Assembly (NCBI GenBank): GCA_044375415.1
Contig: JBILMS010000023.1
Span: 1 to 46,389, forward strand
Length of the DNA stretch: 46,389 bases
Source: JAWXBG01 sp044375415
GTDB taxonomy: Bacteria > Bacteroidota > Bacteroidia > Flavobacteriales_D > Sanyastnellaceae
Reading direction: 5' to 3'
This document shows positions 26,020 to 35,416 of the stretch, piece after piece; position 1 is the stretch's first letter; each line of letters opens with the position of its first letter. The notes under the pieces were generated by a model. It was not told where the DNA came from. It worked only from the letters and a program-made list of their open reading frames with translations, and did not search any database. Position numbers and translations under genes: made by a program.

Positions 26020-26972
26020 TTGACAATAAATATGCGGGATGAACTTTGGCTATAGTTACCGGCCTGATCATAGGTTCGAACTACCCAATAAAATGTTCCG
26101 GTACCGAGGTCATTTGTGTCTAAAAGGTATGAATCATTTTGCCCTAGAAAAGAATCAATTTCTATGGATAATGCGGCATCGCTATAAAAGAAAAGGCTAT
26201 CGCTCACATTTGAAAGTCCATCGCTTCCACCGGTCCATTGAAAGTTTTGAGTTGTGCCGGATATAACACTTTGATTATTCATAGGAAGTGTTAGCGAGGG
26301 ATTGCTTGGTGAAGTGAGATCAATGGTTAGATCTCGTTGCTGATAATTGCTCACTGAGGGTATTCCATTGACAGCATATACTCTCCACTGGTATTCACCT
26401 TCACCCATTTCAATAATTGCAGACAATTCGTCGGTAGAATATGTGTATTCAATCTCAGTACCTGATTCATCCAAAACTTCGAGTATATAAGCCGTTACAT
26501 TGTCAAGTGATTGCCATGTAAATTCTATCAATTCATCATTCGTGAATTCATTATCAATAGGGGCGAGGAGTATAACTGTTTCTCCAAAAAGTGTTTCTGC
26601 TGAATCTAGAAATAAAGTTCTTGTTGTGTATTGGGATTCTGAGGCGGCATTTTCGGCCCGCACACGCCATTGGAAGGTACCCGGATAAAGCGTCCAGTAC
26701 AACGAGTTTTCGGAGACCAAGGTGTCAGCCAAAATTTCATTCGGGGTTTCGAAGTTTGGAGAGGCCACTTGAAAGCGATAGTTGAATGCATCCTCTGCTT
26801 CATTCCAGCGAAACTGATGAGTAAGAGAAGAACTCAACAAAGAGTCGGCAGGTGAAATGAGAACTATGGTTTCATTCGAAACGTCTTCTTCTATAATGTC
26901 CTTGCAAGAGTACACTAGGCACATTAAAACAAGTACTACTAGTATTCTATTTGTATAATATCGACTGAGCAT
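26016..26972 (-). CDS. lipoprotein with Ig/fibronectin-like repeats
   Basis: A 318-residue lipoprotein. The lipobox LVYSC ends the signal, with Cys at ~23. Three similar ~90-residue modules follow, each with an FRWNEAEDAFNYRFQV, FTWQSLDNVTAYILEVLDE or FQWTGGSDG start and a GTFQWRVRAENA-, GEYQWRVYAVNG- or GTFYWVVRTYDQAG-like end, typical of fibronectin type III or Ig-like folds. It may act as a pilotin-like or outer-membrane accessory for the secretin, by context only. It overlaps the PilO-like gene upstream by 26 bases and the PilP-like gene by four. Confidence 0.8.
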   Translation of the reverse strand: MLSRYYTNRILVVLVLMCLVYSCKDIIEEDVSNETIVLISPADSLLSSSLTHQFRWNEAEDAFNYRFQVASPNFETPNEILADTLVSENSLYWTLYPGTFQWRVRAENAASESQYTTRTLFLDSAETLFGETVILLAPIDNEFTNDELIEFTWQSLDNVTAYILEVLDESGTEIEYTYSTDELSAIIEMGEGEYQWRVYAVNGIPSVSNYQQRDLTIDLTSPSNPSLTLPMNNQSVISGTTQNFQWTGGSDGLSNVSDSLFFYSDAALSIEIDSFLGQNDSYLLDTNDLGTGTFYWVVRTYDQAGNYSQSSSRIFIVN

Positions 26973-27477
26973 AGATGGTAGAATATAATTTTTTAATACC
27001 TGATTTCAGATCTTTTTGACTTCGAAAATCACAAGAAACAACTCGGGCTTCGTCACTTTGATTTTCCAAAGATTGGAGCGCCTTTAGAATGCCGGAATAA
27101 TTGCCTTCAAGTACAATGCAAGAATTGACAATTACTAATTTGTCTCTTTCCTTGGTATGTAGGGGCTTTACCTCCGAAATACGAATGTGGAGGCTGTCTG
27201 CTATTTCCTGTGTGAGTTGTAAAAAATTACGTTGTACCTCATCACGCTTACTTTGGGAAAGGCTCAACATTTTATTTAAATCCCCAAGCTCTGTTTTGAG
27301 AGCCATTTCACGCGATTCAATGCCAACAGAATTGGCTTGTTGCGCCTTCAAATCATTTATTTTAGAACGAAGTTCGAGTGTTCTTTTGAATCCATATTGA
27401 TAACAAAAAAATATCGCCAAGAGAAACCCCGGTAGGAGTAGCCAATTTTTTCGTTGATATGTTAAACCTGTTTTCAA
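26947..27477 (-). CDS. PilO/GspM-like protein
   Basis: A 176-residue bitopic inner-membrane protein. One transmembrane helix at ~12-30 (NWLLLPGFLLAIFFCYQYGF), a coiled-coil of ~60 residues (KINDLKAQQANSVGIE on to SLSQSKRDEVQRNFL) and a C-terminal ferredoxin-like domain (IVNSCIVLEGNYSGILKALQSLE) give the classic PilO/GspM layout. It would pair with the PilN/GspL-like product of the preceding gene, with which it overlaps by four bases. Confidence 0.8.
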   Translation of the reverse strand: MKTGLTYQRKNWLLLPGFLLAIFFCYQYGFKRTLELRSKINDLKAQQANSVGIESREMALKTELGDLNKMLSLSQSKRDEVQRNFLQLTQEIADSLHIRISEVKPLHTKERDKLVIVNSCIVLEGNYSGILKALQSLENQSDEARVVSCDFRSQKDLKSGIKKLYSTIYAQSILYK

Positions 27478-28661
27478 ATATCCAGATTCATTTCAAAATA
27501 ACCAATGCCTTGACGAGTTTCATAGCGAACAAGTTCGACGTGTTTAGCCCATGTTTCCTTTGACAAAATCGCTAACCAACTATTCACCGAGCTACCTTTT
27601 TGAGTTTCGCCGGAGAGAACTATGCGTGAGGTTCCAAACTTTATTTCCTCTTCAACTTTTATCTTTCCTTCGACCGGACACAGGGCTATTCTTGAAAGCA
27701 CAATTTCTTCCGGAAGAGATTGTCCTATTTTATCGGCTAAGAGCGACAAATCCACATTTCTTGACAAGCCCAAATTGTCGACCAATAGTTTTTTCTCCTT
27801 CAGTTCATTTTCCAGGACTTTTAAATTGTCTAGTGCCGGTTTGGTCGTTCCCATTTGTGCCATCAGGGCCTGCTCATCTTTTTGCAGGTTCGACCAATAA
27901 AGGAAGTTCAGAACCAAGAGCCCAAAGATCACGAAAACTCCAACGGCAATAAGTCTTCGGAATTGATTGCCAAGTTCCATTTCCGATTTGCCATGGAGGA
28001 TCAATTCCGGTTGCCAACTTGCGTTCAACGAATCCATCCAAAAAGACAAACCGCAAAGAAAAGATGGCAGCATGTGTGAATCTACCCATTGAGCACCGAT
28101 TTGGTATTTTAAATTCTCGTGTGATTGTTTTTGGTGAATTCGGTTGTTGGCTCTTTCAAAAGTCCAATCGTCTATATCTACCGAGGATTCAGTGGGAAGC
28201 AATACCTGAGCGAGTTCTATCAATCCTCCAAAACCCGGAATAACGGATACTACTTGAAAACCTTCTTTCGTGATTTGATCGCTTACTTGTTCGATCAGCT
28301 TTCTTCGTGCGAGTGAAACGAAACATTTATTTTCCAATGAACTATTTACAGAAGTATATTCTTTCGGATCCACTCCGGGAAGAGCTTTATTTATAGGGTT
28401 TTCATCACTTAGTTCTGTTTCGCGAAGCAAGACTCCTTTTCCAGAAATGAGCAGCGCTATGGGAATTTTACGATTGAGTTGTTTAGAAACTATTTCCCAA
28501 TGACTACTTTCTTTCAAATCGAGCGTAATACTTACCTTGGAACCTTTCTTTTCCAATTGAACAAAACGATACTGATAGGATCCATCGTCCATGACCTTGC
28601 AGTGAAGTACTACAAGCTGGTAGCTTTCTCTCAGATTTCTTTTGATGGAAGCAATCATCAC
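27474..28661 (-). CDS. PilM-PilN/GspL-like protein
   Basis: A 395-residue inner-membrane protein with a cytoplasmic half (~1-230), a transmembrane helix at ~236-255 (LIAVGVFVIFGLLVLNFLYW), a coiled-coil (ALMAQMGTTKPALDNLKVLE on) and a periplasmic ferredoxin-like domain ending GYFEMNLDI. This matches GspL, where the PilM-like actin fold and PilN are fused; the cytoplasmic part is compact and its fold is inferred. GspL links GspE to the platform. The start is GTG 28661 or ATG 28658, directly after the secretin stop. It overlaps the PilO-like gene by four bases. Confidence 0.78.
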   Translation of the reverse strand: MMIASIKRNLRESYQLVVLHCKVMDDGSYQYRFVQLEKKGSKVSITLDLKESSHWEIVSKQLNRKIPIALLISGKGVLLRETELSDENPINKALPGVDPKEYTSVNSSLENKCFVSLARRKLIEQVSDQITKEGFQVVSVIPGFGGLIELAQVLLPTESSVDIDDWTFERANNRIHQKQSHENLKYQIGAQWVDSHMLPSFLCGLSFWMDSLNASWQPELILHGKSEMELGNQFRRLIAVGVFVIFGLLVLNFLYWSNLQKDEQALMAQMGTTKPALDNLKVLENELKEKKLLVDNLGLSRNVDLSLLADKIGQSLPEEIVLSRIALCPVEGKIKVEEEIKFGTSRIVLSGETQKGSSVNSWLAILSKETWAKHVELVRYETRQGIGYFEMNLDI

Positions 28662-30563
28662 TTAGTACAAAATGGTAGGACGGATAAAAATGCTCAATTT
28701 GCTATCGCTTTTTGCACGTGTATGGTTTCCAAAAAACCATTTTAAAACAGGAACTCTAGAAACCCAGGGCAAACCTGTCCCTGATTGCGTTGTAGACTTA
28801 TCCTCAAGACCACCCAACAAAATCATCTCTCCGTTTTTTACTCGTATACTTGATTTAAAGTCGCGACTTACAGTACCCGGAGGAGCAGTTTCACTAATGC
28901 GTTCGGTGAAATCGGTTTGTGATACGGTAATTTCGAGAGTAACTTGTTCTGAACTGGAAACAATCGGTTTTATAACAATAGTAAGATCTGCGTTTACCGA
29001 TTTCCAAATTTGTTGCTGCGATAAGGATGGATTTTGAGTGCCAATGATATCATTTCTTGTTTCAAGATAATATTCTGTTCGTCCAATGGCCATGGTGCTT
29101 TCTACACCGTTGAGCGTCGCAAGTTTGGGAGTACTTCTTGTGCGCAATACACCATCGGTCTCTAATGCCTGAAGATTGAAATAGAAGTTTGGGGTAACAT
29201 TACCCAAGTTGACTATTCCGAGACCATTAAATCCATTGATCAAATTATTGATGGTTTCGGTGCTGAGTTCCAAATCGGCTGAAGGGGTAATACTGCCGGT
29301 TGTTTGGTCGGGAGGTGTTCCAATTCCTGTACCTATACCGGCGCTTACCGTTCGACTTTTATTCACATCTACAATCAGGACTTCGATGCTGATTACGGGC
29401 ACCACCTGGTCTATCTGGGTGATGTAATCTTTTATCTCTCGAATCTTAGGATAAGAGCCGCTAAGAACAAACGCATTCAATTCAACAAATTCACGAATGT
29501 CAACATCGGTCAAAAGGTCTTGAGGAATCGACTCCCTTACCTTTTCTATGGTGCGATTTTTTAATTTTAGTAATTCAGTAGTTCGAAGAGACTCTAAATT
29601 TCGATCACCAATCAAGTAGACATTTTCCTGATTTCGATAAGTGTATTTTGTGCCGTTTAGAAGATAATTAAGGAACTGCTCATAATTTGCATCTTCGATG
29701 TACAGGGATATGTTGCCTTGTGGTACGCTGTACAAAAAGTAGTTTCGCAATAGCTCTTGTGAAACCGCGTCTATGATTTCGGCAATGGGCACATCGGTGC
29801 AATTGACAGAGATAAGATCACCCTCCTTTACGGATAGTTGGATATTTCCGTTTGAACTTTTCTTTTTGGAACCGGGTGAATCTTTTCCTGAAGATTTTGT
29901 CTCGGTTACTTCTGTTATGGCCTTTGAAATAAGATAAAAATTGCCATCCTGTTCTACTTTAAGATTGTTGGCGTAGCACATTTTTTCAATGGCATCGGTT
30001 ATCGGACGATTCAAAATGTATGCACTCACTTTAATGTCTTTTACATCGGGTGTGAGCACTACATTGGTAAAAGTTTGCTTGGTAATTTCCCTGGCAACGA
30101 ACTCCAATGTGTCTTTTTTCAGATCGAGGCTCAAAAATCCGGTCACATTGTTAAAGGTTACACCGGGCAGCTGACTCTCAAAAGGTATGGGCTCCGGAGG
30201 CGGTTTTCTATATTCTTTGAAAGAAATAATTGCCCCTTCCAGTTGAACATCCAAGTCATATTCTTTACATAAAAATACGAGTACATCTAGAACACGTGCA
30301 TTTGAAAAGGTATTTACCATTTTTACTTCCGAAACATCACCGACATGCAGATTGAGTTTGTGATTGATACCAATGGTGCGTATAAATTGAGCTAGACTGA
30401 CTCCGTTTACCGATGATTCGAATACCTCATCAAGACCCGGTTGATCGATGACCAGATTTTCAAGATTCTGCCGAATTTTCTCATACCTATCTTGGCATAG
30501 AGAATTCTGAACAATAAGAACAGAACTCATCAGCACCAATAGAATTTTAAATAACGTTTTCAT
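28662..30563 (-). CDS. gspD: secretin (GspD/PilQ family)
   Basis: A 633-residue outer-membrane channel subunit. Signal peptide MKTLFKILLVLMSSVLIVQNSLCQ; N-terminal N0/STN-like region; N1-like modules (FVAREITKQTFTNVVLTPDV, AEIIDAVSQELLRNYFLYS); and a C-terminal secretin domain from ~390, with VPVISIEVLIVDVNKSRTVSAG, STPKLATLNGVESTMAIG, and VKNGEMILLGGLEDKSTTQ followed by PWVSRVPVLKWFFG, the hallmark end of the beta barrel. The chain ends IFIRPTIL. Between the N modules a Lys/Ser-rich linker lies at ~225-240. It sits between gspE and the PilN-like gene, 1-11 bases from each. Confidence 0.93.
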   Translation of the reverse strand: MKTLFKILLVLMSSVLIVQNSLCQDRYEKIRQNLENLVIDQPGLDEVFESSVNGVSLAQFIRTIGINHKLNLHVGDVSEVKMVNTFSNARVLDVLVFLCKEYDLDVQLEGAIISFKEYRKPPPEPIPFESQLPGVTFNNVTGFLSLDLKKDTLEFVAREITKQTFTNVVLTPDVKDIKVSAYILNRPITDAIEKMCYANNLKVEQDGNFYLISKAITEVTETKSSGKDSPGSKKKSSNGNIQLSVKEGDLISVNCTDVPIAEIIDAVSQELLRNYFLYSVPQGNISLYIEDANYEQFLNYLLNGTKYTYRNQENVYLIGDRNLESLRTTELLKLKNRTIEKVRESIPQDLLTDVDIREFVELNAFVLSGSYPKIREIKDYITQIDQVVPVISIEVLIVDVNKSRTVSAGIGTGIGTPPDQTTGSITPSADLELSTETINNLINGFNGLGIVNLGNVTPNFYFNLQALETDGVLRTRSTPKLATLNGVESTMAIGRTEYYLETRNDIIGTQNPSLSQQQIWKSVNADLTIVIKPIVSSSEQVTLEITVSQTDFTERISETAPPGTVSRDFKSSIRVKNGEMILLGGLEDKSTTQSGTGLPWVSRVPVLKWFFGNHTRAKSDSKLSIFIRPTILY

Positions 30564-30574
30564 GGTAGATCGGT

Positions 30575-32014
30575 TTAAGTATGAGATAAAATGGTAAGTA
30601 CCTCTTCTAATGAAGTGGTGCCTTCCAGATAAAGGTTTAAGGCATTATCACTAAGTCTTTGTATATTCTTTTTTCGATAGTACTCCACAGGTTCTGCTAC
30701 ATTTTCGCGTATCAAATTTTGTAATTCCATATTTACAGGTACCATTTCGTAAATGGCAATTCGACCGCTATAGCCTGTAAAATGGCATCGTTCACAGCCG
30801 ACGGGTAGAAAATGTTTCTCAGGAATCCGTTTGTCGTTTCTAAAAGCAAGAGGAATATCATTTGAGAGCAATTCAGATTCTTTCTTGCAATGAGAACAGA
30901 GTCTTCTTACCAAACGCTGAGCTACACTTAAGTTCAGGGTAGACGCTACCAAGAAAGGTTCGATCTTCATGTCAATTAATCTAGAGATTGTTCCCCATGC
31001 GCTATTGGTGTGAATTGTACTTAAAACTAAGTGCCCGGTTAATGCAGCGCGAACGGCCATTTCCGCTGTTTCTGCATCTCGGATTTCACCAAGCATTATA
31101 ACATCCGGATCTTGACGGAGAAAGGAACGTAAAGCGCTGGCGAAGGTGAGTCCTATGCTTTCTTTTAGCTGAACCTGATTGATCCCCCCCAAGGTGTATT
31201 CTACAGGGTCTTCTACAGTGAGGATGTTTCTTTTTTCCTCATTTAAAATTTTCAATGAGGCATAAAGCGTAGTAGTTTTTCCCGAACCTGTTGGACCACT
31301 GATAAGAACTATTCCATGAGGTTTACGGATACCCTCCATGTAGTGAAAGAGGTCCTCGGAGCGCATTCCAAGTTTGCTTATATCAATTTGAGAAGCATCT
31401 TTGTTGAGAAGACGAAGAACTACTTTTTCGCCATAGAGAGTGGGCAATGTTGATACACGGATGTCGAACTTACTTCCTTCGTGCACAAAAGCCATACGAC
31501 CATCTTGAGGTAATCGTTTTTCGGCAATATCTAGTTTTGCTAATATCTTTATACGATTGATAAGCGCGGGATACTGCGATTTTTCGAGTTTGTATCGTTC
31601 GACCAAAAGTCCGTCGATGCGAATTCGAACACGGGCTTTGTCATCGTAAATTTCAATATGGATATCGCTACTTCCAAATTCGCGTGCCTGACCAATCAGG
31701 CTTTCTATGAAATGTTCGGCTTCGTGCGATTGAAAGGAAATGGACTGACGTTCGTTTTCCGTTCTACGATAGAACCTACCCAGAAGTCGTTGAATTAATT
31801 CTGAGGACTGTGGTTGTATAGTAATTATCTCCCCGGTATGTAGTTCCAGATCTTCTTTCGTTGATTGAAGATCCATCGACTCATCCATCCAAAAAACGAT
31901 TCCCTTTTCATTTCGTTCTATCGCCACCACTTTATAATGCCAAGCCTGAACCGGGCGAATAACCTGAAGAATTTCAGGTGCAATGTGCAAAGGTTCGGTG
32001 GTAATGTTTGTCAT
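30575..32014 (-). CDS. gspE: type II secretion/type IV pilus assembly ATPase (GspE/PilB family)
   Basis: Cytosolic hexameric ATPase that powers pseudopilus assembly, ~479 residues from ATG 32014 (four bases past the peptidase stop); an upstream in-frame start at 32062 would overlap that gene. Motifs in order: a short N1-like domain, the N2 domain with SSDIHIEIYDDKARVRIRIDG, Walker A GPTGSGKTTTLYASL near 245, Asp box VEDPVEY, Walker B VIMLGEIRDAETAEMA, His box GHLVLSTIHTNSA, and a tetracysteine zinc site (CSHC ... CERC). All catalytic residues are present. Confidence 0.95.
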   Translation of the reverse strand: MTNITTEPLHIAPEILQVIRPVQAWHYKVVAIERNEKGIVFWMDESMDLQSTKEDLELHTGEIITIQPQSSELIQRLLGRFYRRTENERQSISFQSHEAEHFIESLIGQAREFGSSDIHIEIYDDKARVRIRIDGLLVERYKLEKSQYPALINRIKILAKLDIAEKRLPQDGRMAFVHEGSKFDIRVSTLPTLYGEKVVLRLLNKDASQIDISKLGMRSEDLFHYMEGIRKPHGIVLISGPTGSGKTTTLYASLKILNEEKRNILTVEDPVEYTLGGINQVQLKESIGLTFASALRSFLRQDPDVIMLGEIRDAETAEMAVRAALTGHLVLSTIHTNSAWGTISRLIDMKIEPFLVASTLNLSVAQRLVRRLCSHCKKESELLSNDIPLAFRNDKRIPEKHFLPVGCERCHFTGYSGRIAIYEMVPVNMELQNLIRENVAEPVEYYRKKNIQRLSDNALNLYLEGTTSLEEVLTILSHT

Positions 32015-32018
32015 TTGG

Positions 32019-32534
32019 CTACATGAAATTAAAGAGATGAACATTCCACACCAAACGACCAAATAGTTCGCCGAAATAAACCAATGAGAAATAAGAAATC
32101 AGCGGAATTTCCCGACGAGCAAGTTTATTCAGTTTGCAATAGATCAAGTGAAAAACAAGCGCAAACAATGTTCCCACCAAAAAGAACTGAACGAATTCTT
32201 TGAATGTAAATGCGAGGGTAAGTATGGCCAAAAAAATCAGATCACCACTACCGAATGCATTCCAAATATTTCGGCGCTTATCATGATAACGTAACCGCAA
32301 ATATCCCCACATAGCCATCAGATTCAGAATCAAAAAGGACAAACTAGCAAGTAATTCTATGTATTCAATTTTCCAAAAAGAGATTCTCCCCGTCCATTCA
32401 CCATACGAAAAAAGAACAAGAGGTAAAGGCAGCAACAACAAGAGTAGGAGCGCTACTTTGCGTTCTTTCCAATCCTGATATGCCAATGCCGCTAGTATCA
32501 CAAATAGTATAATTGCTGAGATTTCTCTAATCAC
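32019..32534 (-). CDS. A24 family prepilin peptidase
   Basis: A 171-residue polytopic membrane aspartyl protease that removes leader peptides from the pseudopilins of this operon. The first catalytic Asp is in ALAYQDWKERKV near residue 21 and the second in GSGDLIFLAIL near 97, with five or six hydrophobic segments. The N-terminal cytoplasmic methyltransferase domain of classical PilD/GspO is absent, as in minimal TadV-like peptidases, so N-methylation may not occur. It lies between the major pseudopilin and gspE. Confidence 0.87.
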   Translation of the reverse strand: MIREISAIILFVILAALAYQDWKERKVALLLLLLLPLPLVLFSYGEWTGRISFWKIEYIELLASLSFLILNLMAMWGYLRLRYHDKRRNIWNAFGSGDLIFLAILTLAFTFKEFVQFFLVGTLFALVFHLIYCKLNKLARREIPLISYFSLVYFGELFGRLVWNVHLFNFM

Positions 32535-32570
32535 TTCATGTGTCCTTTACATACCAATTCTTAGTACATT

Positions 32571-33002
32571 TTAATCTCTAACCGTTTCTTCTAATTTTTG
32601 ATCTTGGTCGATCATCCATTCATTAAAAGTACCATCCCCATCGAAATCTACAATTGCGCGTGCGCGAGCTTTAAACCCGGTTTGAGATGACTCGATAATT
32701 TCAATCACATAGTTGGCGCCGCCTCCTTCGCTTGAAAGTTTGGGCTGCTCAAACCTCACCTCATCCAAATCGCCGGCATATTTGGCCGCTTTAAAGAAAT
32801 GTGCTTTTTGGAGAGAATACAGATGTCCCAATTGTTGTTGGGCTTCGAGAGCACGAGCATCACTAACTACTCCCATAAAATTGGGTAGGGCGAGGAGGAC
32901 TATAATCCCAATAATGGCAAGAACAACGAGTAGTTCCATGAGAGTAAGTCCGGGCACCCGAGCGAACTTTTTGCGAAATGCCAAAAGTCTGAATGGCTTC
33001 AT
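32571..33002 (-). CDS. major pseudopilin-like protein (GspG/PilA type)
   Basis: A 143-residue prepilin. The leader ends FARVPG and the mature chain begins LTLMELLVVLAIIGIIVLLALPNF, with Glu at +5 and the perfect long helix of a major pilin. A small globular domain contains the DFDGDGTFNEW segment, a possible calcium site as in GspG. It is the first gene of the 13-gene secretion operon. TACTTTAG (complement of 33025-33032) is a seven-of-eight match to TAnnTTTG just upstream and may be the operon promoter. Confidence 0.92.
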   Translation of the reverse strand: MKPFRLLAFRKKFARVPGLTLMELLVVLAIIGIIVLLALPNFMGVVSDARALEAQQQLGHLYSLQKAHFFKAAKYAGDLDEVRFEQPKLSSEGGGANYVIEIIESSQTGFKARARAIVDFDGDGTFNEWMIDQDQKLEETVRD

Positions 33003-33435
33003 ACGTAGAATAGTTTAGGGAAGCCTAAAGTAGGGAAAAGATGGTTAAAACCAGAATTTGTGAAGAAAAATGGGGGTAGGCTCTAATTGCTTGAATTTCG
33101 GGGAGGATCAGTGTCGTAAATTATGAGTAACAAATTTGAGCAGGTTTTTTAAAACGCTTCAATTATTAGGGGAGCTTTCAATACACGAATGACCGCCGAA
33201 TTTGAGTTTCATTTTTTTACGAGGTGATAAATTGCAAAAGGTTGCATGAACCTAATGAATTGAAAGCCCACGTTTGAGCCATTTTGATGCTTGGTGGGCA
33301 TGAATACCACACGTAACAGCCTCCTTCCAAAAATTCAAGAACATTATATACAATTACTTACTTTAATGCTTTATAACGAGGTGATAAAATGCATCACAAC
33401 CAATACTACCTGCAAAGCACAGTAAGCCATTTTTT
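33003..33435. other. non-coding stretch with short direct repeat
   Basis: About 430 bases between the secretion operon start and the Rhs-tip partner gene. ACGAGGTGATAAA occurs at 33219-33231 and again at 33376-33388, both followed by a TGCA. GCCCAC (33266-33271) faces GTGGGC (33294-33299). No credible gene is visible. Confidence 0.6.
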
Positions 33436-34101
33436 TTAATATGTTCGAAATCTAAGCAATTTCCTATCTGGAGTGTACCATTGAAGAAACTTAATTTTTT
33501 GTCTTTTGTTTAAGGCAATCCACAATCCTATAGGGAAGTCGAGAGCATAGTTATTAATACTCTTCACTTTGTTCTTACGGAAGGCAATAGAAATACCATT
33601 TCTATGATTTATATACCCATCATCCTTCATCTGAACAAATTCGTATATGTCAAGAATTTGTCTATTACAACGATTCATCCTCATCACGAAGTCTCCTTTC
33701 TTCCATAAGGTGCTAATTGTAACATTCTCACAAGGAAGGTTATCACTGTATACATCAAAATCATTTTTTATCCCCGACTGAATGTTTTCGTTGTAATAAG
33801 TCGAAATACCTGGAATTTTATCGCCTACCTCAAAATCCAACCATTTGAAAGTCCTTCCGTTTTGAACGCAAACAATGCCAACAAGCTTCTTGGACCTGAA
33901 GTGGAACTGAAATTCCTTAATAACACTATCTGATTGACAAACATTCCTGATATAAAATTCTCTCTTATTAAGTCGAACCAATTCTAGTGTGTCATTTTCC
34001 GATTCTATGAATTTCGTTGAATGAACCACACCCCGTTGTCCTTGAAACATAAGAGGGAAAGAACAAACAGCGAAGATTACAAAAACTAATCCTCTTACCA
34101 T
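33436..34101 (-). CDS. secreted protein following Rhs tip 1, possible immunity partner
   Basis: A 221-residue protein I cannot assign. A signal peptide (MVRGLVFVIFAVCSFPLMFQG) implies export. The C-terminal third has a YwqK/MORN-like look (DDGYINHRNGISIAFRKN ... NYALDFPIGLWIALNKRQK). It begins 13 bases after the stop of the truncated Rhs gene at 34115-35416. That tip-then-small-gene order is the usual layout of polymorphic toxins with immunity genes, so immunity is a reasonable guess and nothing more. Confidence 0.65.
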   Translation of the reverse strand: MVRGLVFVIFAVCSFPLMFQGQRGVVHSTKFIESENDTLELVRLNKREFYIRNVCQSDSVIKEFQFHFRSKKLVGIVCVQNGRTFKWLDFEVGDKIPGISTYYNENIQSGIKNDFDVYSDNLPCENVTISTLWKKGDFVMRMNRCNRQILDIYEFVQMKDDGYINHRNGISIAFRKNKVKSINNYALDFPIGLWIALNKRQKIKFLQWYTPDRKLLRFRTY

Positions 34102-34114
34102 AATATTACATTAT

Positions 34115-35416
34115 TCAATAATTCATTCTTCTCAATTGTTTTTGGAATTCCATGCGATCGCTTTTAGTAGTTCTTGAACGTCGTCCCCATTTTCCATCGT
34201 CATGGATAAAAACCTGTCTCGGAATAGGGGCACGTGCTGCAACCGGGGCTGGAGGTGGCACCGCAGGCACTATGACCCCAGGAGCTGCTGCGCCACCAAA
34301 ATTTACACCTCCTCCTGAAACGCCAAACGCTGTGTTGTTCCTCACCAATGTAATGAAATTTCCATTGGCTATGTTAATAACGACGGTGGGTGAATTTTGT
34401 GCACCAGGACCACTTAATACTTGGTTCCACATCAATCGAGTACCCAAGACATTTGGTGCATTTCCTTGAAACAGGCTAAAATTCGCCGACTGGTCCCCCG
34501 CGGAAAAAGTAACAACGACTTGCAAATTCCCACTTGCACCAAGTGCCGCACTCTTATTTAAGGTTCCGACAACATCAAAAAACAGGAAAGGAATCATTCC
34601 AGGGGCAGCGGCCGGCGGCGGTGGTGCCGGTACTGCCGGAGGCATTGTCCATTCAGACTCAAGGATCAAATCAACAACTGGTGTAGCAGCTTTCCTATCA
34701 CCACCGCGGTTATACTCAGGTCTGAGATAGTACCAATCACGATCACCAAACTCCTCATTCATTGCTCGAATGGAATTCGAAGAACTTGATCCATCGGCGT
34801 TTTGCAGATGGCTAAACAGTTTGGTCTCCTTCCTCTTGTATTTTTCCATAGATCGTTTTTCTCTTCTTGTATATATTGATGTGGGTTCCAAACCCTCCAA
34901 TTCAATCATATCCATTACTCGGTTCCCAGAGAAGGAGTAAGCAGAATAATAAGGGTAATCCTTTATTAAGGGATCGACACTAAAAAATCTCCCCAATCTT
35001 GGGTCTTCAATTCGGTATTTATAGGATACAGCACCATTCCAAAGCTCTTTGTCTATCTCTTGGTTTTGAAAGCCGTAACGGTAAGCACTAGCAACCTGTC
35101 CCTGCCTTCCCGGCATAGGTGAACCAAATGGGTAGTAGTCGGTGTAAGAAACTAAAACAGCTTCGATACTTGTAATGGTTCCGCTGCTTTGTGTGATTAC
35201 ACGAGAGTCGGACACAGTAGAAAGTACATTACCCAGATGATTGGTGAGTTCATACATTCTTTCTCCTTCGAAATGCTCGAAGATTTCGGAGGGTACGGAT
35301 GCTGTTTCTATGTCGGTGTTGGGTACACGCATGCCAATGCGGGCTGAGCCGTAAATGTGTTGCTCGGCTAAGATAAGCTTTTCGGAGATGCCATCAAGGC
35401 CGAAAGCTGCTTCCAC
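34115..35416 (-). pseudogene. truncated Rhs protein: C-terminal core plus unusual Ala/Pro-rich tip (tip 1)
   Basis: A 433-residue remnant lacking the whole Rhs shell. It begins at GTG 35416, just after an in-frame stop (35438-35440), at EQHIYGSARIGMRV. The core then reads NHLGNVLSTVSD, YYPFGSPMPGRQ, YRYGFQNQEIDKE, RLGRFFSVDPLIKDYPYYS and FSGNRVMDMIELEG, the usual site after which variable tips begin. The tip (~190-433) is Ala/Pro/Gly-rich (PAPPPPAAAP) with a beta-rich middle and a basic end (KWGRRSRTTKSDR); no toxin fold is recognised. It looks like a displaced tip cassette, possibly still expressed. A 17-bp stretch (35068-35084) is identical to tip 2. Confidence 0.8.

Noticed and set aside
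34152..34469. 105-codon plus-strand frame opposite Rhs tip 1
   Set aside because: Antisense shadow of the Ala/Pro-rich tip.
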